Source of the DNA: Panax quinquefolius
Lineage: Eukaryota; Streptophyta; Magnoliopsida; Apiales; Araliaceae
DNA: 64,000 nucleotides
Direction: 5' to 3'
Assembly (NCBI GenBank): GCA_020205615.1
Contig: CM035152.1
Span: 148,418,166-148,482,165 of the forward strand
Shown in pieces: positions 11,765-23,831 of the stretch. The stretch's first letter is position 1. Every line of letters begins with the position of its first letter. Both the position numbers and the translations under genes were made by a program. The notes below the pieces were generated by a model. The model ran no database searches and was not told the DNA's origin. It saw nothing but the letters and a program-made list of their open reading frames with translations.

Positions 11765-13776
11765 ACGTTGATATTTTATATTATTGTTGTTTCAATAATT
11801 GTCACTGCATAGTATTTCTCATTATCAGATCAATAATTCATATTATTTGAATAATATTATTAGATAGCATTATTGGCAATGTCTAAGGAAGTTCTATCTA
11901 AGGAGAGGTTTGGTCACCTAATTGCACACCAGTAAGGAGAAATCCTTATCAGAAAGCCCCCTCTTTCCTAGGAACGACCTGGTTGTCATAATTGTGATTC
12001 CGTAATATTATTTGTGAATAATTAATTATTGATTTATATGATATGGAAAAATTTATTTTATGTGGATATAATTGATGGATATATTTATTTTATGTGGTTA
12101 TAAATGAAGAAATTAAAGCTGAGGTGTTTTATCAGTATTTTGTCGGAATAGAGGATTAAAAATCATCCGTGTGTGGATTTCGAATATTTTTTGTTTGGAA
12201 TTTGGAAAAAATTTCTTCTGCAAAGTTGTAGAGAATTCGATTTCCTATGGAATGGACATAAAATTCGTATTTTTCTAATAAAATGGCTATTTATTATGAA
12301 TTATTGAAGTTTCGAAAATTAAATATTTTTATTAAAAAGGGTGGGACCCACTTTTGTTAAAAACATGTGGGCTGCAAATTTTCTTCCAAGATGGCATGCT
12401 CAGCTTTCAAAATGGGTGGGCATAGAAAGAAGGAAAAATAAATAATATTATTTTATTATTTAATCTCCTTTGGCATTCTAGCATTTTCCTATAAATAGGC
12501 GCTCAGGTTAGAATTGAAAATCACACCAGAAACAAATTTTCTCTCTATATATATTATCGAGCATATTTTGTGAGAATTTAGATACTTTGAGAGTTGCTAT
12601 TCAATGCAAGTTTCCTTCGGCTTTATATCCGATATTCTGATTAGAAATACTGTTATTTTGAGGTAAGGGATGTTATTTTCTTCGTAAATAATATTATTTT
12701 CTTCAATATCATTATGCTGAAATATTGATATAAATTTTATTGTGGAATTTCTACCTTTTTGTGTCGAGAATACTATTCACATATATCTTATATTTATTCA
12801 CGATATCTGACCTTATTCACAAATACGGAACTATTCACCGAAAAATAAAATTTTCTCTTCTTTGTTCCAGATGTCTATTATGGTTACTATCTTTGATTGT
12901 ATCCATGTTTTGATCTTCATTCTTACATTTTACTCCATTATGGTTTATTATGGAGTATTTTCAAACTTGAATTATCTAAAGTACGAATCTCTAAACTTTG
13001 TCATTTTATCTTACTGGATTTATTCTCTAAAATGTTTTTCATCATCCTCAGTCCTTAATGGTGATACTTGATAAAAATTCTTGGCATGTAGTGCAAAAAT
13101 GAATGATTACCTGATGAATATCTTTGGCCCGTAGTGCAAAGATGAACAGGTGTTGAGATGAACATGATTAACTGGTGATATAAATGAATATCTTTGGCGT
13201 AGAGTAAAAGATGAATATTTGATTCAAGATGTATATTGATTGATGTTATAGGGATAAAATATTGATGATGGACTTTTAAATTCATAGATGATAGTAGATT
13301 TCATTCTCTACTTAACTCTTCTAATAAATTGTTGTTTCATTGCGGTTGTTGATCTAAAACTTGTTATCATTATATTCTATCGATTTTTCCATGTTGAGGA
13401 CTAAGGATAATTTGTTGTATATTATCTTAGTCATAATATTCTTTCTTTGGGCTAGTTGAGCTCACCCTTTTCCTTTTTGTTCCATTTTTCTTCTCGAGGC
13501 GAGAATATAGCGAGGAATCGATCGGGGTATAGAGTGATGGTCCTGAGCAGTTGTTTTTATGATCTAACTATTTTTGTAAAATAGTGCATCAATAATTGTA
13601 ATGAGAACTTTATTTGGGTGTAGATATTGTCTAGAAGACAATATTTGTATTTAAACTCACAGTATGTGTTATCGTATTTTGCACGACAATTATAATAATA
13701 AAGTTGTAGTTGTTTTCTGTACCATGTATTTGCCGACTCGGAATGGGTGATGTATACCTATTTTGGGGGCCTCACG
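11765..13776 (+). mobile_element. Solo LTR C, right part
   Basis: Continues the LTR interrupted at 1145 and matches the element 2 LTR (17580-19881), for example in the GGAGAAATCCTTATC stretch near 11935 and the CTATAAATAGG TATA-like site near 12489. It ends CCTCACG at 13776 (family consensus GTCACA) and is followed by GAATG (13777-13781), the duplicate of 660-664. That perfect 5-bp duplication shows both halves are one insertion. Confidence 0.85.
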
Positions 13777-15519
13777 GAATGAATCAAGTGAGATCAAAGA
13801 TAAATATTAGAGATTTCTAATTCAATTTATCTAGAGTTCAAGAACGTCCAAATTGTTAACATGAAGATCATAACTTGGATTCAAATTCAAGAATAAGATT
13901 CATAAAAGATAACGTGGACAAAGAAAATGAAATTTAATTCTGTTGTGAATAGTACTTATGAACAGTACCGTATGAATAGTACCGTCTGAACAGTACCAAT
14001 GAATAGTACCGTATAAATAGTACCCATGAATATTATCGTATGAATAGTAATATGAAATGAAATAATATCACTTACATAATATGGAGTATGAAAGAAAATG
14101 ATACCCCTTACGAGTATTGAAAGAAAATAACATCCTCTGCGAGAAAAATAATATTATTTATCTTAATAGGAAAGTAGTTCTGACTGGAATAACGGAGATT
14201 ATGTTGAGAAAATCTTGCATTGTTATCAACACTCACAATATCCTTATACTCACAAGAAATACGCTCAATATTATAGAGAGAGAGAGAATTTTTTAATTCT
14301 GGTGTGAGTTTCATTGTTTAACTAAGAAACCTATTTATAGAAAAATGCTATCACACCACTTCTGACAAATCTTATATACGGATGACTTTGCAGCATACAC
14401 CTTTTGAAAACAAGCTTTCCAAAACCAACTTGTTTACTTCCATCATTTATCACATGTTATTTGAAATAAAAGAATTTAAATTCAATTTGCTCTCTTCCTC
14501 CTTATTTTATTTTTATACCATAATAATATTACCATTTAAATTATAAAAAATTATACTATTATATTATCACATTATACTATTATAATATAATATTATAATA
14601 ATATATAAATATATTATCAAAGAAGATAATTATAATAATATATAAATATATTATCGGAGAAGATAATTATGGTTTCATAGAAAAATATAACAAACTTTCG
14701 ACAAATGTCTCATTCTAAAATTTCTCTATTTATATCAAAATTGAAGAAATATTTACTTACCATATTCATCAATTATTTATAATTCTTCAATAATTATTTC
14801 TAATTAATATTATAGATTCACAATACTGACAACCATATCGTTTTCAGGAAAGAGAGGGCTTTCCGATAAGGATTTCTCCTTACTGGCGCGTAATTATATA
14901 ACCTAACCCCTTTCCTCAACAGAACTTTTTAGACATTAGCAATAATACTATCTAATAATATTATTTCAATAATATGAGTTACTGTGTCGTGACAATTATT
15001 GAATCAATAATGTAAAATACTATTCAATTATCACTGTAACAATTATTGCATCAATAATATGAAAGACTGTGCAATTTTACTGTATCAATTATTGAGTAAT
15101 TTCTTACGTAAGAATCAATAATCGGATATCTGCATGCGATACCGTGTCTCTTCTTGTGCAACCACAGCGTATTCTTCGTATTTTATCACCGGGTATTTCT
15201 ACAGTTTAACGGTAAAAATGTTACCGTTATTTTTTATAAAAAGGTTATTTATGTCGCTTTCTATATCCGACAATTATTCCGTTATGTGGGGTCCATCAAT
15301 GATTGCGCCGTCGTACGAATATTCTCCGACAAAAAGAATATTTCCCGACCAAACGAATATTTCCCAACACAACGAATATTTTATATCAACTTGCTTACTT
15401 TATAAAATTTGCACATATTACCCTTAACTTTAACATTTTATCAATTTAACCATTTACTGAATAGAACAATAATTATAAGAAAATTGAATACTTTTATTCA
15501 TAAAATTCGGGGTCTTACA
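13777..15519 (-). mobile_element. LTR B, main segment (minus strand)
   Basis: On the minus strand it starts TGTAAGACCCCGAATT at 15519 and runs left through the family landmarks: the GGAGAAATCC block near 14870, a TATA-like CTATAAATAGG near 14332, the AAGGGGTATC block near 14102 and a set of GTACTGTTCA-type repeats (13950-14050). It is cut at 13777 by solo LTR C and resumes at 664. The LTR itself is inserted into LTR D. The side at 15520 is CATAA, whose partner is outside the window. Confidence 0.8.
13950..14052 (-). repeat. Short tandem repeats GTACTGTTCAC-like within LTR B
   Basis: On the plus strand about eight degenerate copies of GAATAGTACC/GAACAGTACC at 11-15-base spacing. On the minus strand, the sense of the LTR, the unit is GGTACTGTTCAC-like. 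The 5' LTR of element 2 carries three copies (18918-18956). The 3' LTR of element 2 has lost them around 27045. Confidence 0.7.
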
Positions 15520-16775
15520 CATAACCTCCCCTGATAGTACATGCATGTAAACTATTGGTTCACATGCAAAACTAATAGTTTCTTGCATGTGAACCAATAA
15601 TTCCTTGCATGTGAACCAATAGTTCCTTGCATGTGTACTAATAACAATTAATTGCTCATTTATTCGATTAATTACCCATTTGGTTAATTTAACATCCAGA
15701 AATCAACTATTATCGAAATAAATGTCGATTTCCACTAACAATAATATTTCCAACACAATGGAAATATTTTTAGCAATAATTTTATCTTTGAATTTTTGAA
15801 GTTTGACTTTTTTTAAAAAAAAGTCAACTGTTGACTTTTTGACCAAAAAGTCAACCCCGACAAACATTGTGTTTATAGTCTATTTTGACTAATTTCATCG
15901 TCCCGGACTCAAATATCTCGTCCGTGTCTCCAAATTCAACTCCGAACTCAAATTTAATTTTTAATTTCATTTTCTTGTGTTTTATACACACTTTTACTTT
16001 CTTAATTAGTTCAAACTATTTAATTAGTCTTGATTAACTATTAAATTAAATCTCATCATTTATCGCTAATAAATATATATAACACATTTTTAATCTTTCA
16101 ATAATTATTCATCATTAATATTATAACTCACAATATTGACAACTAGATCCTTCTCAGGAAAGAGGGGGCTTTCCGATAAGGATTTCTCCTTACTGACGCG
16201 CAATTAAATAACCTAACCCCTTTCCTCGATAAAACTTTCTAGATATTGTCAATAATGCATATAATAATATGAATAAATGTGATGTGTCTATTTAATAATA
16301 TAAAATATTGTGCAGATGATACTTTGACAATTATTGAATCAATAATATGAGATATTATGCAGCAACTACTGTGGCAATTATTGAATAAAACTGAGCGACT
16401 TCTTACGTAAGTATCAATAATCAGATATATTGTGCAATATCGTGTGCTACTGTGCAACAACGCGTATTACTGTACTATTATCACCGGGTATTTTAACAAT
16501 TTAATGTTAAAAGTTGTGCTGTTATTTTTATAAAAATATTATTTCTGTCGCTTTCTATATCTGATAGTTATTCCATTGTGGGGTCCACCAATGATTGCGT
16601 CATCGTACGAATATTCCCCGAAACAACGAATATTTTATGACAACTTGCTTATTTTGTAAAATTTTCACATATCACCCTTAACTTTAACTTTTTATTAATT
16701 TAACCATTTAGTGAATAAAGTAATAATTATAAGAAAAATTGAATACTTTAATTTCATAAAATTCGGGGTCTTACA
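15520..16775 (-). mobile_element. LTR D, right part (minus strand)
   Basis: On the minus strand begins TGTAAGACCCCGAATT at 16775 and follows the family order (GAATATTCGTACGA near 16605, GGAGAAATCC block near 16180) up to a CTATCAGGGGAGGT stretch at 15525-15537, where LTR B interrupts it. The equivalent sequence in element 1 LTRs is CTATTAGGGGAGGT near 2175, so D belongs with the element 1 subfamily. The rest lies left of the window. Confidence 0.75.
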
Positions 16776-16916
16776 GCGACAGCGGTCGTCGATTGGAGGA
16801 CGGTCGCTAATGAAAATAGTGACTAGTTTTAAATATTGTCACTATTTCTAGTATTAACGACTAAATAATGCGGTCACAACTAAGCTTGGTCGCTAATAGA
16901 TCATTTTCTTATAGTG
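16776..16916 (-). mobile_element. Terminal fragment of a CACTA-type DNA transposon
   Basis: Read from 16916 on the minus strand it begins CACTATAAGAAAA, the characteristic terminus of En/Spm (CACTA) elements. The subterminal motif TTAGCGACC recurs twice with variants (TGTGACCGC, CGACGACCGC). The element is cut at 16776 by LTR D, so only about 140 bases of one end remain. No transposase coding is present. Confidence 0.65.
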
Positions 16917-17075
16917 TACGTGAATATGCATGTTTTTATAAAACATTTAAAAAAAGATTTAAATATGTGTCTGTTATAATTCATGAAAAAGGCATAATGA
17001 TTAATATATTAATAATAAATCAATCAAAAATAAAACTAATGGATAAATAAAACTAATTCTAAAAAATGTCAAAAG
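16917..17075. other. Short unique stretch between two retrotransposon clusters
   Basis: AT-rich DNA with no recognisable gene. The last five bases, AAAAG (17071-17075), are the left copy of the element 2 target duplication. Confidence 0.6.
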
Positions 17076-19881
17076 TGTAAGACCCCAACTTTTTATAAAT
17101 AAAATTGAATTTTCTCTAATTATTATTTTTGAATAATAAAGTGTTAAGTTGATATAATGATTTAGTTATGGGTGAAATGTACAAATTTTACAAAATAAGC
17201 AAGTGGTTATAAAATATTCATTGTTGTAGGGGAATATTCGTTTGGTCGTGGAATATTCTTGTTGTCAGGAAATATTAAATGCAACAACTTGTATGACCAT
17301 CTGTGGGCCCCATAATGAGAATAAGCGTCGGATAAAAAATGACAAGTTTGAGTTTTTATAAATAACGGTGTAATTATTACTAATTAACACTTGTTGGATT
17401 ACACGGTGGTTAAAATACGATGTATTACGTGTGGTTGCATGGTGAGTAACACGGTATTGCGCAGATATTTTTAGAATTATTGATTCTTACGTGAAAAGGC
17501 TTTACTTAATAATTATTACGATAATTCTTTATTCGATATTTTATTTTATTGATTCAATAATTCTTTGCGATTGATATTTTATATTATTGTTGTTTCAATA
17601 ATTGTCATTGATAGGATTTCCCATTATCAGATCAATAATTCATATTATTTGAATAATATTATTAGATAGCATTATTGGAAATGTCTAGAAAGTTCTGTCA
17701 ATGAGAGGTTTGGTCACCTAATTGCGCGCCAGTAAGGAGAAATCCTTATCGAAAAGGCCCCTCTTTCCTGGGAACGGCCTGGTTGTCATTATTGTGATTC
17801 TGTAATATTATTTGTGAATTATTATTTATTGATTTATATGATAAGAAAATATTTATTTTATGGAAGGAAATATTTATTTTTATGTGGTTATAATTGAAGG
17901 AATTCTGCAGGAATTTATTTGTTGAAAGTTGGAAATTATTTTCTCCGATAAAATATTCATTCATATACATTATTATAATATATTATAATTGTTTAATAAT
18001 AATATTATTATAGTGCATAAGCATGTGTTTAATTAGAACAGAAGTAAACAAAATGCTTATGAATACTTGTTTTCAAAAAAGTAGTTTGTATCATTACTTT
18101 AATTGGTGGAGTTGGTTAGTGGAATTGGTGGGTGAATAATTTAGGTCTGCAAAGTTTTGTTTTTCAAAAGTGGGCCTCAATCTTTGAATTGGGAGGTTAT
18201 GCAGGGAAAGAGATGAAATGTTAGGCCAATTATTTTGATAGAACTTGTTGCCTGCAGAGATGGTTTTCAAAGGGTGGCACCCACCCATGTGGAAAATGTA
18301 TGAAGTTAGGCATGTAATTATGCTCCAGCAAAGACTTTTCAAAGCTTGCTTTCAAAGAATGGGTCCTAAACTATGGAAAAATAAGAAGAGTTAGGCAAAG
18401 GTTTGGCAGGAAGAAAATTACGCAGATTAATTTATCTCTCCTCCCGTTGCTATAAATAGAGGGATAACCCTCCTTCCTCAATACACCACTTTCAAATCAG
18501 AAATTCTTATTCTAAAGTATTGTGAGTATTTTCTTGAGTATAAGAATACTTTGAGCGTAGTTTTTCTGCAAGATTTTCTCAGAATAATATCTGATATTCC
18601 GGTCAAATCCAAGCTTTTACTAAGGTAAATGATATTATTTTATTGCAATACTCGTGAGAAATATTATTTCCTTTCATACTCCATATTATGTAAGCGATAT
18701 TGTTTCCTCTCGTATTCCTAAATTTGAACTTACTATGGTAAGTATTACTTCTATAATTCCTGAAATGATTAGAAATTTCGCTTCATCTAATATCATTTCA
18801 TAGGAATATTGATCTGAACTTTTTAATCAAATTTGGAACTTTTCATGACTAATCTTTCATCACGAATTTGTTGCATCGATTCATTGTTAATCGTTTCATT
18901 CACTGCATCGCTTCACGAGTAATGTTCACGGGTACTGTTCACGGGTACTGTTCACAAAAAGAAAAAAAATATTTTTTTTTTCTTTCAAGTTATCTGTTGT
19001 GACCCTTATTCTTGAAATTGAATCCATGTTTTGATCTTCACTATGGATTATTATGGAGCGTTTTTAAACTTGAATTATCTAAAGCACGAATCTCTAATCT
19101 TTATCCTTTTGTCTCACTGGATTCGTTCTCTAAAATTTTTTTCATCATCCTCAGTCCTTAATGGTGATACTTGATAAATATCTTTGGTCTGTAGTGCAAA
19201 GATGTATGATTACTTGATGAATATCTTTGGCCGCAAAGTCTGAAGATGAGCAGTGTTGAGATGAACATGACCAATTGGTATCTTAAATGAATATCTTTTG
19301 GCCCATAGTGCAAAGATGAATATTTGATGCAAGATGTATATTGATTGATGTTACAGGGATAAAATATTGATGATGGACTTTTAAATTCATAGATGACAGT
19401 AGATTTCATTCTCTACTTAACTCTTCTAATGAATTGTTATTTCCGCTGCGAATGTTGATCTAAAACTAGTTGTCCATTATATTTTATCTGATTTGTTGAA
19501 GGCTAATGATAAATTGTTGTTCTTTATCTTAGTCATAATATTCTTTACTGGGCTAGTTGAGCTCACACTTTTCCTTTTTGTTCCATTTTTCTTCTCAGGA
19601 GGTGAGAATATAGCAGGAACCAGTCGGGGTGAAGAGTGATGGTCCTAGACAGTTGTTTTAGCAGTCCTCTCTATTTTTCGTAAAATAGTGTTTCAATAAA
19701 TGTAATGAGGACTTATTTGAGTGTAGATATTGCCTAGAAGATAATATTTGTATTTAAACTCACAGCATGTGTGTTGTCGTATTTTGCACGACAATTGTAA
19801 TAATAAAAGTTGTAGTTGTTTCTATACCATGTATTTGGCGACTAAGAATGGGTGATGTATATCTATTTTGGGGGAGTCACA
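17076..19881 (+). repeat. Element 2 5' LTR
   Basis: TGTAAGACCCC start and GGAGTCACA end. Contains a TATA-like GCTATAAATAG near 18450, GTACTGTTCACG repeats (18918-18956) and three ATCTTTGG...GTAGTGCAAAGAT motifs (19168-19330). About 90 bases longer than its partner, mainly because the 3' LTR lacks most of 18860-18960. Confidence 0.9.
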
Positions 19882-19898
19882 GTTGGTATCAAAGCTTA
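19882..19898 (+). promoter_or_regulatory. Primer binding site of element 2
   Basis: GTTGGTATCAAAGCTTA follows the 5' LTR directly. TGGTATCAAAGC differs by one base from the plant initiator methionine tRNA complement TGGTATCAGAGC. Confidence 0.75.
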
Positions 19899-20094
19899 GG
19901 GATATGGTCTCTGGTAAAGATCGGGGAATAGAACTAGGAGGGGAGAGATGAGTAAATCCTTCGCTAGTGTGTCCTACCTAAGCTTATTTGTTGGTCTGTC
20001 ATAATATAGGGATATTATGTGATATGTTAATTTATTTAAATTAACCCTTGTTTTATGGCAATTTTTAAGAATGGCAATTTGAGAAGCGTTAACA

Positions 20095-21170
20095 ATGGAG
20101 TTTATGAGGCGTGGAACAACCTTTGATTACCAACCAAGAGAGAGCGTGCAACGGGAAGGCAATATTCCTCCTGTAAACAACACTACCAAGCAAACGATGA
20201 ATGATGCGATGTTTAGAAGCTTTTTGCAATTCATGCAAAGTCAGACGAGGGAGACTCGTATACAAAATCTGGTGGATATGATGATAACGCTGATGCATCC
20301 ATGACCAAGCGATTCAAGGAGTTGGGACCACCAGATTTCTGGGGAAAGCCCGATCCGATTAAGGCGGAAACATGGGTTAAGAAAATTACCAAGATATTCG
20401 ATGTTTTGGGCTGCACAGAGGAATAGAAGGTTTCATTCGCCACCTTTATATTCCGTGGTGAGGCAGATTACTGGTGAGAGTCTGTGAAGCGTACCCAGCC
20501 AGCCGCACTCAACATGTCTTGGGAAAAATTTCAGAAACTGTTCAATGACAAGTACTTTCCTAAAAGTATTAAATCGTATATGAAGAGAGGTAGAGTTTAT
20601 TAGGATGGAATAGAACAAACATGACGATGTCCCAAAGTCGAGGCGAAGTTCACTTGAGTTATCCGAGTTTGCACCTCATTTGGTAGAAAATGAGGAGCGA
20701 TGTAGCGGATATTTCTAAGAGGTTCAAAACTAGAGATTGACAATATCTTATCTCTCATAAATTTTCTTTATATTAGGATGTTGTAAATAGGGCTCAATTA
20801 TTAGAAGCGTGATAACGAGTATGTTCAATCGAGGACCACAACGTGGTCATACTAAGGACAAGCGATCATCTGGAGGCGATGATAATCGGCGAGGAGGAAA
20901 AATACGGACAAAAGCATTAACCACTCGGTGGTCATCATGGCCGTGATAATAGGAGAGGTGAGTCAGTGGAAATTTAAAAGAGGAGATTCAACAATGAGCG
21001 GAAAGACATCAAAGACCAAAGACCAACAACAAATTCTAGGGAGGAGAAACGTACCGCCGGTTAGATGCTTCTGAGATGCGAGAGAGGAGGGACACATAAG
21101 TCCAAACTATTCCTGACCTTCCAAGGTGTGTTTTAATTGTGGAAAAGAGCGGTCACATTGCCCGAATTTT
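20095..21170 (+). pseudogene. Element 2 gag (broken)
   Basis: The frame opens at ATG 20095 (MEFMRRGTTFDYQPRES) and shifts after about 70 codons. A gag domain is readable in other frames (AETWVKKITKIFDVLGC near 20370, SVKRTQPAALNMSWEKFQ near 20490). TAG at 20424-20426 replaces the CAA/CAG of element 1. The region 20620-21120 is heavily degraded. Of the two zinc knuckles the second survives partly as CFNCGKERSHCPNF (21129-21170), in which the conserved GH pair is disturbed. Confidence 0.75.
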
Positions 21171-21900
21171 GTCCGTAGTAGAAAGTCAAGTCCAACTGGG
21201 ATGGTGGCACCAAAGGCGACTACGGACAAAACAAAGTTGGTGGTTCAAGGAAGGGCGTTTGTTGTGACTGGCCAAAACACGAGAAACCCGAACGAGGTGA
21301 TCACGGGTAAGCTAATCTTGAACTCATGCGAAGTTTATACCTTACTAGATACCGGTTTTACCCATTCTTTTATCTCTCCTGCTTGTGCTCAACGTTTAAA
21401 TTTGACTCAGGAGAAATTGGACTTTAACTTATCTGTTGAAACTCGTTGGGTGAAACCTTCGTTACATCTACGGTTTATAAATCTTGCTTGATCCAAGTTG
21501 GCACAATCACATTACACATTGATCTTATTTCTTTAAAGATACTTGCATTTGATGTGATTTTAGGGATTGATTGGTTAACCACTCATCATGCCAAAATTGA
21601 TTGTTTTTGTAAGGTTGTTAGTTTTCATATTCCTAACCAACCTGTTATACGAATTCAAGCAACTAAACCACTAAAATCAGTCACTGTCATATCAAGCCAT
21701 AAAGCTATTCGTTTATTAAAAAATGGATGTCAAGCTTTCTTAGCCCATATTATGGGCTTGAACAAAAATAAGTCAGATTTGAATAATATTCCTGTTATTA
21801 ATGAATTTCCTGACGTATTTCCTGAAGAACTTCCTGGTCTACCCCCAGAACGTGAAGTTGAATTCTTTATTGATCTTGAACCGGGTACAAAGCCCATTTC
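21170..21900 (+). pseudogene. Element 2 protease (broken)
   Basis: LLDTGFTHSFIS carries the retropepsin Asp-Thr-Gly near 21347. The usual Ser/Thr after the Gly is Phe here. The frame shifts near 21450 within the SVET-LGE stretch and continues as [16 protein letters not shown] near 21530-21580. The order and sequence match 5410-5990 of element 1. Confidence 0.8.
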
Positions 21901-23290
21901 TAAAACCTCGTATCGAATGTCTCCTATTGAACTTCAGGAGTTAAAAGTCCAACTACAGGAATTGTTAGACATCGGTTTCAATTGTCCTAGTACATCTCCT
22001 TGGGGTGCTCCTGTTTTATTTGTAAAGAAGAAAGACGGGAGTATGCAACTTTGTATTGACTACCGAGAATTGAACCATGTCACCATCAAGAATAGGCATC
22101 CGCTACCTCGCATTAATGACTTATTTGACCAGTTGCAAGGAGCACAATTCTTTTCAAAGATCGATCTTCGATTCGGATATCATCAATTTGAAGATTAAAA
22201 GCGAGGATATTCAAGGCGCCTTCAAAACTTCGAGACGGGCATTATGAATTCTTAGTCATGTCTTTTGGATTGACTAATGCCCCTGCTGCTTCATGGATAT
22301 GATGAACCGTGTATTCAAAGAATATTTGGATCAGTTCGTTGTTGTCTTTATTGATAACATCCTCATCTATTCCAAAAGTCATGAAGATCATGAGCACCAT
22401 TTAAAGCTGTTACTTCAAAGACTTCGTGACAACAAGCTATATGTCAAGCTGAAGAAATGCGAGTTCTGGCTTAAGGAAGTAGCATTCCTTGGGCACGTGG
22501 TGTCAAAACATGGAGTATCTGTTAACCCGACGAAGATTGAAGCAATACAAAGTTGGGAGCAACCGAAGTCGGTAACCAAAGTACGTAGCTTTCGGGGCTT
22601 AGCTGGTTATTATAGGAGATTCGTGGAAGGATTTTCTCGAATTGCCACTCCTTTAACTCAGATGACTCGGAAAGATACAAAGTTCGTATGGAGTGAGGAA
22701 TGCGAGAAGAGTTTCCAAGAGCTTAAGAGGAGACTCATTTCAGCACCTGTTCTGACAATACCATCTGGTTCGGATAGATTTGTTATCTACAGCGATGCTT
22801 CGGGCAAAGGGTTAGGATGTGTTCTCATAAAACATGGGAAAGTCATAGCCTATGCCTCGCGATAATTCAAAGAATATGAGAGGAATTATCCTACTCATGA
22901 TCTGGAGTTGGCAGCAGTCGTTTTTGCGTTGAAAATTTGGAGACACTACCTGTATGGGGAGAAAGTGGAGATTTATACGGATCATAATAGCCTCAAATAT
23001 TTCTTCACCCAAAAGGAACTCAACATGCGGCAACGACGTTGGCTCGATCTGTTAAAAGATTACGACCATAGCATTCAATATCATCCTAGAAAAGCAAACG
23101 TTGTAGCTGACGCATTGAGTAGAAGATCATATGCGGGTACGAGTGCAATGTTGCTAACACAAATGCTCATTTTGTATGACTTGCAAAGGATGGAGATAGA
23201 GGTAAAGGCTCCAAGTACCCACATGATGATATCAAACATACGAGTAGAACCGACTTTAATCGATAAAGTTAAAGCCGCTTGCTCGCACCC
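21900..23290 (+). pseudogene. Element 2 reverse transcriptase and RNase H; active-site Asp to Asn
   Basis: Reverse transcriptase motifs: [15 protein letters not shown] (near 21900), [18 protein letters not shown] (near 22025), [10 protein letters not shown], and an active site that reads FIDNILIYS, with GAT at 22353-22355 followed by AAC at 22356-22358. Polymerases of this family need both Asp residues of the [FY]xDD motif for metal binding, so this copy should be inactive whatever its frame. RNase H ([27 protein letters not shown]) is present. Frameshift near 22195 and TAA at 22863-22865 (CAA in element 1). Confidence 0.85.
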
Positions 23291-23296
23291 GGACCG

Positions 23297-23818
23297 AGAG
23301 ATGATACATTATGAAGAATAAAGTGCAAGAAGGTGCTATTCCGGAAGCACGAATCGATGAAGAGGGAATACTTCGAGTCAACTCCAGACTTTGCGTTCCT
23401 AACGATTCTGACTTGAAGCATAGAATCATGATGGAGACACACAACACACCATTTGCAATCCATCCTGGAAGTACCAAAATGTATCACGATCTTCGACATA
23501 TATTTTGGTGGAGAAATATGAAGATAGAGATCGCAGAGTTTATCTCGAGGTGTTTAACGTGTCAACGTGTAAAGGTAGAGCATCAAGTGCCAAAAGGTCC
23601 ATTGCAACCACTTGAGATTTCGGAATGGAAGTGGGAACACATTACCATGGATTTTGTTACAGGTCTTCCCAAGGTTTCTCAAGGCATAGATGCGATTTGG
23701 GTTATTGTTGATAGATTAACCAAGTCTGCTCATTTCTTGCCTATACGTGAGACTTATTCCCTTGAACGTCTTGCTCGTATGTACGTGAATGAGATTGTGA
23801 GATTGCATGGCATGCCGG
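23297..23818 (+). repeat. Integrase duplication, copy 1
   Basis: Direct repeat of 23832-24353. Differences noticed: CCGGAAGC against CCGAAAGC, GTACCAAA against GTACTAAA, GGAGAAAT against GGAGCAAT, and the GTATGTACG/GTATATGACG change near the end. Copy 1 runs from the decayed CCGCTTGCTCGC junction to CATGCCGG. Confidence 0.85.
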
Positions 23819-23831
23819 AAGCCATAGACCC

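Noticed and set aside
19168..19330. CRISPR-like array from regularly spaced ATCTTTGG...CAAAGAT motifs
   Set aside because: Only a few units, spacers are themselves similar, and this is plant LTR sequence.
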